Assembly: GCA_023399035.1 (NCBI GenBank)
Contig: JAEWQX010000005.1
Location: forward strand, 1-36,477
Origin: Bacillota bacterium
GTDB lineage: Bacteria > Bacillota > Clostridia > Clostridiales > Clostridiaceae
Reading direction: 5' to 3'
Length of the DNA stretch: 36,477 nucleotides
Part shown: positions 17,018 through 24,963 of the stretch, one piece after another
Layout: each line of letters begins with the position of its first letter
Numbering within the stretch: the stretch's first letter is position 1
The notes under the pieces: model-generated
Told to the model about the DNA's origin: nothing
The model's database searches: none
The model's input: only the letters and a program-made list of their open reading frames with translations
Position numbers and translations under genes: made by a program

Positions 17018-17893
17018 ATGGATGAAATGCAATTTAGTCAAGTTATACCTAGACTTAGAGTATACGAGACAAAACTCCTTGATAAAGCAAAAATAGACAG
17101 AATGATAGATTCACATTCTGCAGAAGAAGCGTTAAAGGTTCTTCAGGAAACAGAGTATGCCAATGTTATGACAAATGTTAAGAGAGCAGAGGACTATGAA
17201 TTAATATTAGGTGGGGAATTAAAAAGATTATTCACTGTTATGTATGACATAAGCCCTGTAAAATCTCTTGTTGATTTAATGAGCATTAAATATGACTATC
17301 AAAATATAAAAGTAATTTTAAAAGGAATGTTTCTTAAGAAAGACTTATCATATCTTTTAATTCCTGTTGGAACAATAGATTCTCATGAATTAAAGACTAT
17401 TATAGAAAATGGTAATCTTTCAGACCTTCCTCATTTAATGAGAGAAGCAGTTGAAGAAGCAAAAGCAGATTTTGAAAATACTAACGATCCACAAATAGTT
17501 GATATTATATTAGATAGATACATGTTTAAATCATTAGTAGAAATCAAAAAAGAGATCAATGATAACTTTGTTGATAAATATGTAGATGCTTTAATAGATT
17601 CTACAAATTTAAAGACTCTTTTAAGAGTTAAAAAGCAAAACAAGGGTAGAGAATTCTTTGCTTCTGTTATTATTGAAGGAGGTTCTATAGATAAAGATAA
17701 GTTAATGGGTATGCTTAATGATGCTGCTGAAAACATATCAACAAAGCTGGCTTACACTAACTACGCTGACTTTGTAAGAAGCGGTATAGAATACTATACT
17801 AAGACTGGTTCAGTAAGTTTATTAGAAAAGCTTGCAGATAACTATGTTATGGATATGATGAAAGATGCTAAGATAATACCATTTGGTGTTTAA
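17018..17893 (+). CDS. ntpC: V-type ATPase subunit C (d-type), interrupted by an in-frame stop
   Basis: The open frame gives 291 residues: MQFSQVIPRLRVYETKLLD at the start and an AC39-family helical body. The protein couples the central shaft to the proteolipid ring. The family is normally about 330-335 residues and continues past the motif FG-x-EP with a last helical region. Here the frame reads FGV, then TAA (17891-17893), where a GAA glutamate would be expected. The same frame then continues for 41 sense codons of perfect subunit C sequence. As written the product lacks its last 42 residues. Possible explanations are a recent G-to-T nonsense change, a sequencing error or stop-codon readthrough. 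AAGGAGG precedes the ATG. Confidence 0.9.
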   Translation: MDEMQFSQVIPRLRVYETKLLDKAKIDRMIDSHSAEEALKVLQETEYANVMTNVKRAEDYELILGGELKRLFTVMYDISPVKSLVDLMSIKYDYQNIKVILKGMFLKKDLSYLLIPVGTIDSHELKTIIENGNLSDLPHLMREAVEEAKADFENTNDPQIVDIILDRYMFKSLVEIKKEINDNFVDKYVDALIDSTNLKTLLRVKKQNKGREFFASVIIEGGSIDKDKLMGMLNDAAENISTKLAYTNYADFVRSGIEYYTKTGSVSLLEKLADNYVMDMMKDAKIIPFGV

Positions 17894-18019
17894 CCATTAC
17901 TAGCTTATATTTATGCTAAAGAAACAGAAATCAAGATTATTAGAATTATAATGGTTGGCAAACTCAATAATATTTCTGCGGAAGTAGTAAGAGAAAGGCT
18001 GCGTGATATTTATGTTTAA
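17894..18019 (+). pseudogene. ntpC: Severed C-terminal 41 codons of ntpC
   Basis: In the ntpC frame, directly after the TAA, the bases encode PLLAYIYAKETEIKII followed by VGKLNNISAEVVRERL and the ending RDIYV-stop (stop 18017-18019). This matches the usual C-terminus of the subunit, which gives 333 residues if the TAA is read as an amino acid. The ancestral stop overlaps the ntpG start as ATGTTTAA, the same coupling arrangement as ATGCTTAA at the ntpA/ntpB junction. That shows the original gene ran to 18019. No further stop or frameshift lies in this stretch. Confidence 0.85.
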
Positions 18020-18323
18020 GAAAATAGGTGTAGTTGGAGATAAGGATTCTGTTTTAGCATTCAAAGCACTTGGAATAGATGTATTCCCAGTTGTTGAAGA
18101 TAGCGAAGCAAAAAAGACTATCGACACATTAGCTAGAAATGACTACGCAGTTATCTTTGTAACTGAGCAAGTTGCACAAAATATCGAAGAAACTATCTCA
18201 AGATATAATAAAGCAGTACTTCCAGCTATTATATTAATCCCAGGCAATCAAGGATCACTTAATATAGGTATGCAGAGAATCAGCGATAATGTTGAAAAAG
18301 CTGTCGGCATGAATATTTTATAG
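18012..18323 (+). CDS. ntpG: V-type ATPase subunit F (NtpG), central rotor
   Basis: This 103-residue protein has a CheY-like fold. It begins MFKKIGVVGDKDSVLAFKAL, then GIDVFPV, and contains YAVIFVTEQ and PAIILIPGNQGS, all typical of the rotor subunit that binds subunit D in the central shaft. I prefer ATG 18012 to the upstream in-frame GTG at 18003, because the family starts at this methionine and it overlaps the ancestral ntpC stop. Its own ribosome site is poor (AAAGG, 13 bases away), so it probably depended on translation through the end of ntpC. With the ntpC stop at 17891, a 118-base untranslated gap would precede it. Confidence 0.9.
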   Translation: MFKKIGVVGDKDSVLAFKALGIDVFPVVEDSEAKKTIDTLARNDYAVIFVTEQVAQNIEETISRYNKAVLPAIILIPGNQGSLNIGMQRISDNVEKAVGMNIL

Positions 18324-18340
18324 AAAGGTAGGTTAGTAAG

Positions 18341-20119
18341 TTGAAGACCGGAAAGATAATTAAAGTTTCAGGACCTTTAGTAGTTGCTGAAGGTATGGAT
18401 GAAGCTAATATACAAGACGTATGTAAGGTTGGAGAAAAAGGACTTATCGGTGAAATCATCGACATGAGAGGCGATAAGGCTTCAATTCAGGTTTACGAAG
18501 AAACATCAGGAATAGGACCTGGAGATCCAGTTGTAACAACAGGAGAACCATTAAGCGTTGAGCTTGGACCAGGACTTATAGAAGCCATGTTTGATGGTAT
18601 CCAAAGACCACTAGATAAATTTATGGAGGTTGCACAATCTGCATTCCTTACTAGAGGTATAGCTGTACCAGCTTTAGATAGAGATAAAAAGTGGGAGTTC
18701 AACCCAACTGCTAAAGTAGGAGATATGGTAGCACCTGGAGACGTTATTGGTACAGTTCAAGAAACTCCAGTTGTTTTACAAAGAATAATGATTCCAGTAG
18801 GAATTGAAGGAAAAATCAAAGAAATTAAAGGCGGAAGCTTTACTGTTGTTGAAACAGTTGCAGTAGTTGAAACTAAAGATGGAGATAAAGAAGTTCAATT
18901 AATGCAGAAATGGCCAGTAAGAAAGGGTAGACCATACAAGAGAAAGATCAACCCAGAAGAACCAATGTTAACTGGTCAAAGAGTTATAGATACATTCTTC
19001 CCTGTTGCTAAGGGTGGAGCAGCTGCTATCCCAGGACCATTCGGAGCTGGTAAAACAGTTACTCAGCACCAAATTGCTAAATGGGGAGATGCTGAAATAG
19101 TTGTTTACGTTGGATGCGGAGAACGTGGTAACGAAATGACAGACGTTGTTAATGAGTTCCCAGAACTTATTGACCCTAAGACTGGTGAATCTCTAATGAA
19201 GAGAACAGTTCTTATAGCTAATACTTCAAACATGCCAGTTGCTGCCAGAGAAGCTTCAATATACACAGGTATCACAATTGCTGAATACTTCAGAGATATG
19301 GGATACTCAGTATCAATCATGGCTGACTCTACTTCAAGATGGGCAGAAGCATTAAGAGAAATGTCTGGTAGACTTGAAGAAATGCCTGGTGACGAAGGTT
19401 ACCCAGCTTACCTTGGATCAAGACTTGCTGACTACTACGAAAGAGCTGGTAAAGTTGAATGTTTAGGTAACGATGGAAGAGAAGGTTCAATCACTGCAAT
19501 CGGTGCAGTATCACCTCCAGGAGGAGATATTTCTGAACCAGTATCACAAGGTACTTTAAGAATAGTTAAAGTATTCTGGGGTCTTGATGCACAACTTGCA
19601 TATCAAAGACATTTCCCTACTATTAACTGGTTAACTTCATACTCATTATACCAAGACAAAATAGATGCTTGGATGGATAAAAATGTTGCTCCAAACTGGG
19701 GTGCTTTAAGATTAGAAGCTATGACTATACTTCAAGAAGAAGCTCAATTACAGGAAATCGTAAGACTTGTTGGTATTGATGCTTTATCTGAAAGAGATAG
19801 ATTAAAACTAGATGTTGCTAAGTCAATCAGAGAAGACTACTTACAACAAAATGGTTTCCATGAAGTTGATACATATACTTCATTAAAGAAACAATATAAG
19901 ATGTTAAGCTTAATAAGCTTCTATAAAGCAGAAGCAGAGAGAGCTTTAGATGCTGGAGTATACTTAAATGATATATTAGCATTAGAAGACTTAAAAGACA
20001 GAATTGCAAGAAGTAAGTATATACATGAAGATGATTTAGATAAGATGGATCAAATCTTCACAGACTTAAAAGCTGCAATTGATGACCTTATAAGTAAGGG
20101 AGGGGTAGCAAATGCTTAA
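18341..20119 (+). CDS. ntpA: V-type ATPase catalytic subunit A
   Basis: This is the catalytic head subunit, 592 residues. The Walker A loop GPFGAGKTVTQHQ has K238 and T239, the catalytic glutamate is E261 in CGERGNEMTDV, and the Walker B / substrate region reads SIMADSTSRWAEALREMSGR. The insertion typical of A subunits (about residues 110-200, absent from F-type beta) is present. Three A and three B subunits form the ATP-hydrolysing hexamer. The start is TTG 18341. It ends in an 8-base overlap with ntpB. Codons are biased to those of highly expressed clostridial genes. Confidence 0.97.
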   Translation: MKTGKIIKVSGPLVVAEGMDEANIQDVCKVGEKGLIGEIIDMRGDKASIQVYEETSGIGPGDPVVTTGEPLSVELGPGLIEAMFDGIQRPLDKFMEVAQSAFLTRGIAVPALDRDKKWEFNPTAKVGDMVAPGDVIGTVQETPVVLQRIMIPVGIEGKIKEIKGGSFTVVETVAVVETKDGDKEVQLMQKWPVRKGRPYKRKINPEEPMLTGQRVIDTFFPVAKGGAAAIPGPFGAGKTVTQHQIAKWGDAEIVVYVGCGERGNEMTDVVNEFPELIDPKTGESLMKRTVLIANTSNMPVAAREASIYTGITIAEYFRDMGYSVSIMADSTSRWAEALREMSGRLEEMPGDEGYPAYLGSRLADYYERAGKVECLGNDGREGSITAIGAVSPPGGDISEPVSQGTLRIVKVFWGLDAQLAYQRHFPTINWLTSYSLYQDKIDAWMDKNVAPNWGALRLEAMTILQEEAQLQEIVRLVGIDALSERDRLKLDVAKSIREDYLQQNGFHEVDTYTSLKKQYKMLSLISFYKAEAERALDAGVYLNDILALEDLKDRIARSKYIHEDDLDKMDQIFTDLKAAIDDLISKGGVANA

Positions 20120-21491
20120 GGAATATAGAACAGTTACAGAAGTTGTTGGCCCTTTAATGGTCGTTGATGGTGTTGAAGGTGTTAAGTACGACGAATTAGT
20201 TGACATTGAACTTCATACTGGTGAAAAAAGAAGAGGTAAGGTTCTTGAAATCAATGGATCAAAAGCTATGGTTCAGATATTCGAAGGATCTACTGGTATA
20301 AACTTAAAAGGAACTAAGGCTAAGTTCCTTGGAAGACCACTTGAACTAGGCGTATCTGAAGATATGGTTGGTAGAGTATTTGATGGTATGGGTAGACCAA
20401 ACGATAATGGTCCAGAAATCATACCTGAAAAAAGAGTTGATATAAACGGTGAAGCTATCAACCCTATGGCTAGAGATTTCCCATCAGAATTTATCCAAAC
20501 AGGAGTTTCTGCAATTGATGGACTTAACACTTTAGTTAGAGGACAAAAGCTTCCAGTTTTCTCAGCATCAGGACTTCCTCACCAAGAGCTTGCTGCACAA
20601 ATAGCTAGACAGGCAAGAGTTTTAAATTCTGATTCTAAGTTCGCGATCGTATTCGCAGCTATAGGTATCACTTTCGAAGAAGCTGAATTCTTCGTTGATG
20701 AATTTAAAAAGACAGGTGCTATCGATAGATCAGTTCTATTCATGAACTTAGCATCTGACCCAGCTATCGAAAGAATAGCTACTCCGAGAATGGCGTTAAC
20801 TTGTGCTGAATACTTAGCATACGAAAAGGGAATGCAAGTTCTTGTAATCATGACAGATATAACTAACTACGCTGAAGCATTAAGAGAAATCTCAGCAGCT
20901 AGAAAAGAAGTTCCAGGAAGAAGAGGATACCCAGGTTACTTATATACTGACCTTTCTACTTTATACGAAAGAGCTGGAAGAATCAGAGGTAAAGAAGGTT
21001 CAATCACTCAAATTCCTATACTAACAATGCCTGAAGATGATAAGACTCACCCAATTCCAGACTTAACTGGATATATCACAGAAGGTCAGATTATCCTTTC
21101 AAGAGAATTATACAAGAAAGGTTTAATGCCACCTATCGACGTTTTACCATCACTTTCAAGACTTAAAGATAAGGGTATAGGTAAAGGAAAGACTAGAGAA
21201 GACCATGCAGATACTATGAACCAATTATTTGCAGCATATTCACAAGGTAAACAAGCAAAAGAATTATCAGCAATCTTAGGAGAATCTGCTTTATCTGATA
21301 CAGATAAGAAGCTTGCTAAATTTGCTGAAGCTTTTGAAAATGAGTACGTATCACAAGGATTCAATACTAACAGAAGTATTGAAGAAACTCTTGATTTAGG
21401 ATGGAAATTATTAAAGATGATTCCTAGAACTGAACTTAAGAGAATTAGAGACGAATACCTTGAAAAATATCTGCCAAGAGAGGAAGAATAG
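20112..21491 (+). CDS. ntpB: V-type ATPase regulatory subunit B
   Basis: The 459-residue length is standard. It has the family sequences GPLMVVDGVEGVKYDELV at the N-terminus, GVSAIDGLNTLVRGQKLP, where a true P-loop is missing as expected for B, and DVLPSLSRLKDKGIG, whose arginine is the probable finger reaching into the A-site nucleotide. The C-terminus, GWKLLKMIPRTELKRI, is typical. It forms the hexameric head with subunit A. The ATG lies in the last codons of ntpA (ATGCTTAA), so translation is coupled; ntpD begins three bases after its stop. Confidence 0.97.
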   Translation: MLKEYRTVTEVVGPLMVVDGVEGVKYDELVDIELHTGEKRRGKVLEINGSKAMVQIFEGSTGINLKGTKAKFLGRPLELGVSEDMVGRVFDGMGRPNDNGPEIIPEKRVDINGEAINPMARDFPSEFIQTGVSAIDGLNTLVRGQKLPVFSASGLPHQELAAQIARQARVLNSDSKFAIVFAAIGITFEEAEFFVDEFKKTGAIDRSVLFMNLASDPAIERIATPRMALTCAEYLAYEKGMQVLVIMTDITNYAEALREISAARKEVPGRRGYPGYLYTDLSTLYERAGRIRGKEGSITQIPILTMPEDDKTHPIPDLTGYITEGQIILSRELYKKGLMPPIDVLPSLSRLKDKGIGKGKTREDHADTMNQLFAAYSQGKQAKELSAILGESALSDTDKKLAKFAEAFENEYVSQGFNTNRSIEETLDLGWKLLKMIPRTELKRIRDEYLEKYLPREEE

Positions 21492-21494
21492 TCT

Positions 21495-22136
21495 ATGGCT
21501 AAGTTAAACGTCAATCCTACTAGAATGGAACTCTCTAAGCTTAAGAAAAGACTTGCAACTTCTAGCAGAAGTCATAAACTTTTAAAGGATAAACAAGACG
21601 AATTAATGAGACAATTCATTAACCTTGTTAAATATAATAATAAGCTAAGAAAAGAAGTTGAAGATAACCTTCAGGGATCTTTAAAAGATTTCGTTATGGC
21701 AAGTGCTGTAATGAGTTCTGAATTCTTAGAAGAAGCTATTATATATCCAAAAGAAAAGATTTCAGTTGAAGTTGGAGAAAAGAATGTAATGAGTGTATCT
21801 GTTCCTGTAATGAACTTCAAGAGACAGCTTGAAGGAGATGAAGGAAGTATATATCCTTACGGATTTGCAAATACATCTTCAGAACTTGACGATACACTTT
21901 CAAAACTTTATGGAATTCTTCCACAATTACTAGAGCTTGCAGAAGTAGAAAAGTCATGTCAATTAATGGCTGATGAAATTGAAAGCACTAGAAGAAGAGT
22001 TAATGCTCTTGAATACATGACTATACCTCAGCTTCAAGAGACTATAAAGTATATTAGAATGAGACTAGATGAAAATGAAAGATCTGCCACAACTAGATTA
22101 ATGAAAGTTAAGAGCATGATCGAACAAAGAGGCTAG
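21495..22136 (+). CDS. ntpD: V-type ATPase subunit D, central rotor shaft
   Basis: The 213-residue protein is a long antiparallel coiled coil: NVNPTRMELSKLKKRLATSS at the start and RRVNALEYMTIPQLQETIKY near the end, both diagnostic of the subunit D shaft. It turns inside the A3B3 head and, with NtpG, passes torque to subunit C and the K ring. It is the last gene of the operon, followed by a terminator about 60 bases downstream. The E. hirae ntpH and ntpJ genes are absent here. Confidence 0.94.
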   Translation: MAKLNVNPTRMELSKLKKRLATSSRSHKLLKDKQDELMRQFINLVKYNNKLRKEVEDNLQGSLKDFVMASAVMSSEFLEEAIIYPKEKISVEVGEKNVMSVSVPVMNFKRQLEGDEGSIYPYGFANTSSELDDTLSKLYGILPQLLELAEVEKSCQLMADEIESTRRRVNALEYMTIPQLQETIKYIRMRLDENERSATTRLMKVKSMIEQRG

Positions 22137-22198
22137 ATTTAAATATTGAGGATAGGTAATTATAATATTACTTGTAATTCATAAGAACTATCTCAGTT

Positions 22199-22228
22199 TA
22201 AGGGCTCTGCAGAAATGCAGGCCCTTTT
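22199..22228 (+). terminator. Terminator of the V-ATPase operon
   Basis: AAGGGC-t-CTGCA (from 22200) pairs with TGCAG-GCCCTT (22216-22226) around a GAAA tetraloop with one bulged T, and runs into TTTT. It is G/C-rich for this genome, so it stands out. Confidence 0.85.
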
Positions 22229-22371
22229 ACTTTATAGGAATTTATAAAATGTCTGATATATGTTTAAGTAAAATATATGCTTTGAAGTTTTAACGATTAA
22301 TTGAATAAGATACGCAGCTATCTTATATAGATGACAGCTGGCTGGAGAATTGAATTTTAATAATTTTGTAA

Positions 22372-22400
22372 TTGATATAGTATATTATTAATAGTATAAT
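22372..22400 (+). promoter_or_regulatory. Sigma-A promoter of the sugar-phosphate transferase gene
   Basis: TTGATA (22372-22377) and TATAAT (22395-22400) are 17 bp apart. The predicted start near 22407 gives a 58-base leader ending in AAGGAG (22452-22457), seven bases before the ATG. The rest of the 22229-22464 gap shows nothing else I can name. Confidence 0.65.
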
Positions 22401-22464
22401 CAAATGGGTAGAAAACTCAAAAATGTTATAAAATTATGATGATTTTAACTAAGGAGTAGATAAG

Positions 22465-23418
22465 ATGAATTATATATTAGCAATGGTAATTGCATTAGTA
22501 ATTTCACTAATTACCATGCCATTTCTTATGAAACTGTCTCATAAATTAGAATTTACAGATAAACCTAATAAGAGAAAGCAGCATAAAGCTCCAACACCTT
22601 TATGTGGAGGGATCGCATTATATATAGGATTTTTTGTTTCATATTTTATTTTTGTGAGAGACGATATGAAGCAGCAAATTACTATATTTATAGGCTCAAC
22701 ATTAATAGTTCTTATTGGACTTGTTGATGATTATTACAAGACAAAGGGAAAGGAATTTCCTATATTGCCCAGACTGATTATACAGTTATTAGCAGCAGTT
22801 CTTGTATTTAATGCAGGAATATTGTTTAAGGGATTTACTAATCCATTCACATCACAATTTATAGAGCTTAGCAGGACAATTCAGTTTATCCTTACTATAA
22901 CATGGATATTTGGGGTTACGACAGTTATTAACTGGTCAGATGGAAAGGATGGCCTTGCAGGAGGATTATCGATGATTTCAGCAATGACCTTCTTTGTAGC
23001 AGCGCTTATATTAGATCAGCAGGACCCATCAGCTTTAGTATCAATAATACTTGTTGGAAGCATTATAGGATTTCTATACTATAATAAATATCCAGCAAAG
23101 GTCTTTATGGGAGACTCAGGAGCAAACTTTTTAGGATTTATTTTAAGTATTACAGCATTAGATGGAGCTTTTAAGCAGGCAACAGTAATGAGTCTGTTTA
23201 TACCAATACTTGCACTTGCTGTACCTATATTTGATAACTTATTTGTTATATTTAAAAGATTTTCAGAAGGAAAACCAGTTTATCAGGCGGATAGAAGCCA
23301 GATTCATTTTAGATTAGAAGAAAAGGGTTTTTCGCCTAAACAGATAGTTAATTACATAATGCTGATAAGTTTAGCTTTCAGCGTATTTTCAATAATTTTA
23401 TTATTGATAAAAAGATAA
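22465..23418 (+). CDS. WecA/TagO-type undecaprenyl-phosphate sugar-1-phosphate transferase
   Basis: This is a 317-residue membrane protein with ten to eleven helices, of the MraY/WecA family. Motifs in order are DKPNKRKQHKAPTPLCGGIA, GLVDDYY (D88, D89), INWSDGKDGLAGG (D159, D162), KVFMGDSGANFLGF (D217) and RSQIHFRLEEKGFSPKQ (H281, R283). The enzyme attaches a sugar-1-phosphate, usually GlcNAc-1-P, to undecaprenyl phosphate to start teichoic acid or surface polysaccharide synthesis. Two motifs differ from the common forms: NxxNxxDGxDGL reads INWSDGKDGL, and HIHHRL reads QIHFRL. A TagO-like role is likely, but the sugar could differ. The gene stands alone with its own promoter and upstream of the SAM riboswitch. 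Confidence 0.85.
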   Translation: MNYILAMVIALVISLITMPFLMKLSHKLEFTDKPNKRKQHKAPTPLCGGIALYIGFFVSYFIFVRDDMKQQITIFIGSTLIVLIGLVDDYYKTKGKEFPILPRLIIQLLAAVLVFNAGILFKGFTNPFTSQFIELSRTIQFILTITWIFGVTTVINWSDGKDGLAGGLSMISAMTFFVAALILDQQDPSALVSIILVGSIIGFLYYNKYPAKVFMGDSGANFLGFILSITALDGAFKQATVMSLFIPILALAVPIFDNLFVIFKRFSEGKPVYQADRSQIHFRLEEKGFSPKQIVNYIMLISLAFSVFSIILLLIKR

Positions 23419-23434
23419 AATTTTCACATTTTTC

Positions 23435-23463
23435 TTTACAATATTAAGGTAAAGATATATAAT
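23435..23463 (+). promoter_or_regulatory. Promoter of the riboswitch-luxS-metH unit
   Basis: TTTACA (23435-23440) and TATAAT (23458-23463) are spaced by 17 bp, predicting transcription from about 23470, ten bases before the riboswitch P1 stem. A second TATAAT at 23473-23478 would start inside P1, so I rejected it. Confidence 0.6.
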
Positions 23464-23479
23464 AAATACAATTATAATA

Positions 23480-23576
23480 CTTATCGAGAGTGGTGGAGGG
23501 ACTGGCCCTGTGAAGCCCGGCAACCAATATTTTTATATATGGTGCTAAATCCTGCAGTTTTTAACTGGTAGATAAG
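23480..23576 (+). promoter_or_regulatory. SAM-I (S-box) riboswitch aptamer
   Basis: P1 is CTTATC (23480-23485) with GATAAG (23571-23576). The 5' core GAGAGTGGTGGAGGGACTGG and the following CCCTGTGAAGCCCGGCAACC are the conserved S-box junction, kink-turn and P2/P3 elements. High SAM stabilises P1 and leads to termination. The sequence AAGGTA (23574-23579), which shares the P1 3' strand, is complementary to TACCTT (23607-23612) in the terminator, a textbook antiterminator choice. Confidence 0.96.
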
Positions 23577-23593
23577 GTAGTTTTAGAAAGCTT

Positions 23594-23625
23594 TACGCCT
23601 AAGGAATACCTTTAGGCGTTTTTAT
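23594..23625 (+). terminator. Riboswitch expression-platform terminator
   Basis: ACGCCTAAGG (23595-23604) pairs with CCTTTAGGCGT (23609-23619, one bulged T) around AATA, followed by TTTTT. It is active when P1 is closed by SAM and prevented when 23574-23579 pairs with 23607-23612. Confidence 0.9.
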
Positions 23626-23692
23626 TATATAAAGGCTTAAAACTTAATTTAATTATTAAGATTAATTAATAAAAGTGATGGAGGAATAAGCA

Positions 23693-24160
23693 ATGAAAAA
23701 AGAAAATGTAGAAAGTTTTGAATTAGATCACAGAAAAGTAAAAGCACCTTATGTAAGGAGATGTTGTGTGCTTGATGGGGCAAAGGGTGATCAGGTAACA
23801 AAGTTTGATTTAAGATTCTTACAGCCAAATGTAGAAAGTTTTGGTACAGCAGCAATGCATGGTTTGGAACATTTATTAGCACATGAATTAAGGAATAATC
23901 TTGACGGAATAATAGATTTATCACCAATGGGATGCAGGACTGGTTTTTATCTAACAATCTGGGGTGAAAGAGAAGCATCTGAAATTAAGGAAGCTTTAGA
24001 AAAAACATTAAAGATTATTTTAGATATAAATGAAATGCCTGCAGCAAATCCTGTTCAATGTGGGAACTATAAGGATTTATCTCTATTTGGCGCAAAGGAG
24101 TATGCTAAGAAGGTTTTAGAAACTGGATTTTCATTAAATATATACGGAGAGGTTGAATAG
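23693..24160 (+). CDS. luxS: S-ribosylhomocysteine lyase LuxS (AI-2 precursor synthesis)
   Basis: This 155-residue cytosolic enzyme splits S-ribosylhomocysteine into homocysteine and 4,5-dihydroxy-2,3-pentanedione, the AI-2 precursor. The metal site is H56 and H60 of MHGLEHLLAHE plus C123 of PVQCGNY. E59 and C81 (PMGCRTGFY) are the catalytic base and acid residues of the family. GGAGGA precedes the ATG. It is first behind the SAM riboswitch and upstream of the methionine synthase pair, so the homocysteine it frees is remethylated by its own operon. The mtn/pfs nucleosidase that makes its substrate is not in the window. Confidence 0.97.
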   Translation: MKKENVESFELDHRKVKAPYVRRCCVLDGAKGDQVTKFDLRFLQPNVESFGTAAMHGLEHLLAHELRNNLDGIIDLSPMGCRTGFYLTIWGEREASEIKEALEKTLKIILDINEMPAANPVQCGNYKDLSLFGAKEYAKKVLETGFSLNIYGEVE

Positions 24161-24252
24161 TTAACAGTTAAGAGATGTCAGTTGGCAGCTGCAGAAAAAT
24201 TGAACTACTGAAATTAATTTATAATAATAATTGTTACTTGTTAACTGTTAAC
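24160..24252. repeat. Small palindromic element with 12-bp terminal inverted repeats
   Basis: GTTAACAGTTAA (24160-24171) and TTAACTGTTAAC (24241-24252) are perfect inverted repeats enclosing 69 bases with no ORF. The left end coincides with the last base of the luxS stop codon. It fills most of the luxS to activation-protein gap. Its layout resembles the element at 5018-5171, but the end sequence differs. Confidence 0.5.
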
Positions 24253-24279
24253 TCATAACTAAAAGAAGTTGGTGGTAAT

Positions 24280-24963
24280 TTGAATACGTCAGAATTAAAG
24301 ATTGAAAGGCAGGAAGTATTAAGGTATTTAGGACATAAAGGTCAGCAAATTGATGATAATATGATTCAAATGATTGATTCATGCCGAGAAGAAGTTAAGA
24401 GTATAATATGGCCCAGATCAGTATATGAATATAAAAGTATCCATGATACTGAAAATGGCGTAGTAATAGATGGAACAAATTTATTATTGAGTGGAAATGA
24501 TATCAAGAAACATTTAAGTTCATCTAAAGAATGTGTACTTATGGCAGTTACTCTTGGAAATGATATAGAAAAGAAGACACGTCTTTATGAAAGAATCAAT
24601 CTTACAAGAGCACTCATAATAGATGCGTGTGCTACTACAGCTGTTGAAGAAGTCTGCGATATTATAGAGGAAAAGATACGACAGGAAGCGCAATCAAAGG
24701 GGATGAATATAACATTCAGATATAGTCCTGGATATGGTGATCTGTCATTAGATATACAAAATGATTTTCTGCGTGTCTTAGAAGCACAAAAGAAAATAGG
24801 ACTTACTGTATCGGAAAATAATATTTTATTTCCAAGGAAATCTGTTACAGCAGTTATAGGTATTGTAAGTAAAGAAACCAAAATAAATAAAAAGACTTGT
24901 GAAAACTGTAGCAATTATAAAAACTGCAGTTTTAGAAGAGAAGGAGAAACTTGTGGGGCTTAA
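24280..24963 (+). CDS. Stand-alone methionine synthase activation (SAM-binding) protein
   Basis: The 227-residue protein matches the C-terminal reactivation domain of cobalamin-dependent methionine synthase. It has the SAM-binding RxxxGY motif in RYSPGYGDLSLD (R147, G151, Y152), followed by KIGLTVSENNILFPRKSVTA. In E. coli this domain is part of MetH and uses SAM plus an electron donor to rescue oxidised cob(II)alamin; here it is a separate gene directly before metH. It adds a C-terminal cysteine cluster, C-x2-C-x5-C-x8-C, not part of the E. coli domain, which could bind a metal or iron-sulfur centre. The start is TTG 24280 after GGTGGT. It overlaps metH by 11 bases. Confidence 0.85.
   Translation: MNTSELKIERQEVLRYLGHKGQQIDDNMIQMIDSCREEVKSIIWPRSVYEYKSIHDTENGVVIDGTNLLLSGNDIKKHLSSSKECVLMAVTLGNDIEKKTRLYERINLTRALIIDACATTAVEEVCDIIEEKIRQEAQSKGMNITFRYSPGYGDLSLDIQNDFLRVLEAQKKIGLTVSENNILFPRKSVTAVIGIVSKETKINKKTCENCSNYKNCSFRREGETCGA

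Noticed and set aside
18003..18011. Upstream GTG start for ntpG
   Set aside because: The family begins at the methionine at 18012, which also overlaps the ancestral ntpC stop in the coupling pattern seen at ntpA/ntpB.
23473..23478. Second TATAAT ahead of the riboswitch
   Set aside because: It would start transcription inside the P1 stem and destroy the aptamer; the upstream box pair gives a proper start.
23649..23978. Minus-strand 109-codon frame opposite luxS
   Set aside because: It is an antisense shadow of luxS with leucine-rich low-complexity translation and no ribosome site.
24899..24952. 18-codon N-terminal extension of metH
   Set aside because: It runs over the cysteine tail of the activation protein in another frame, while GTG 24953 has a strong AAGGAG.
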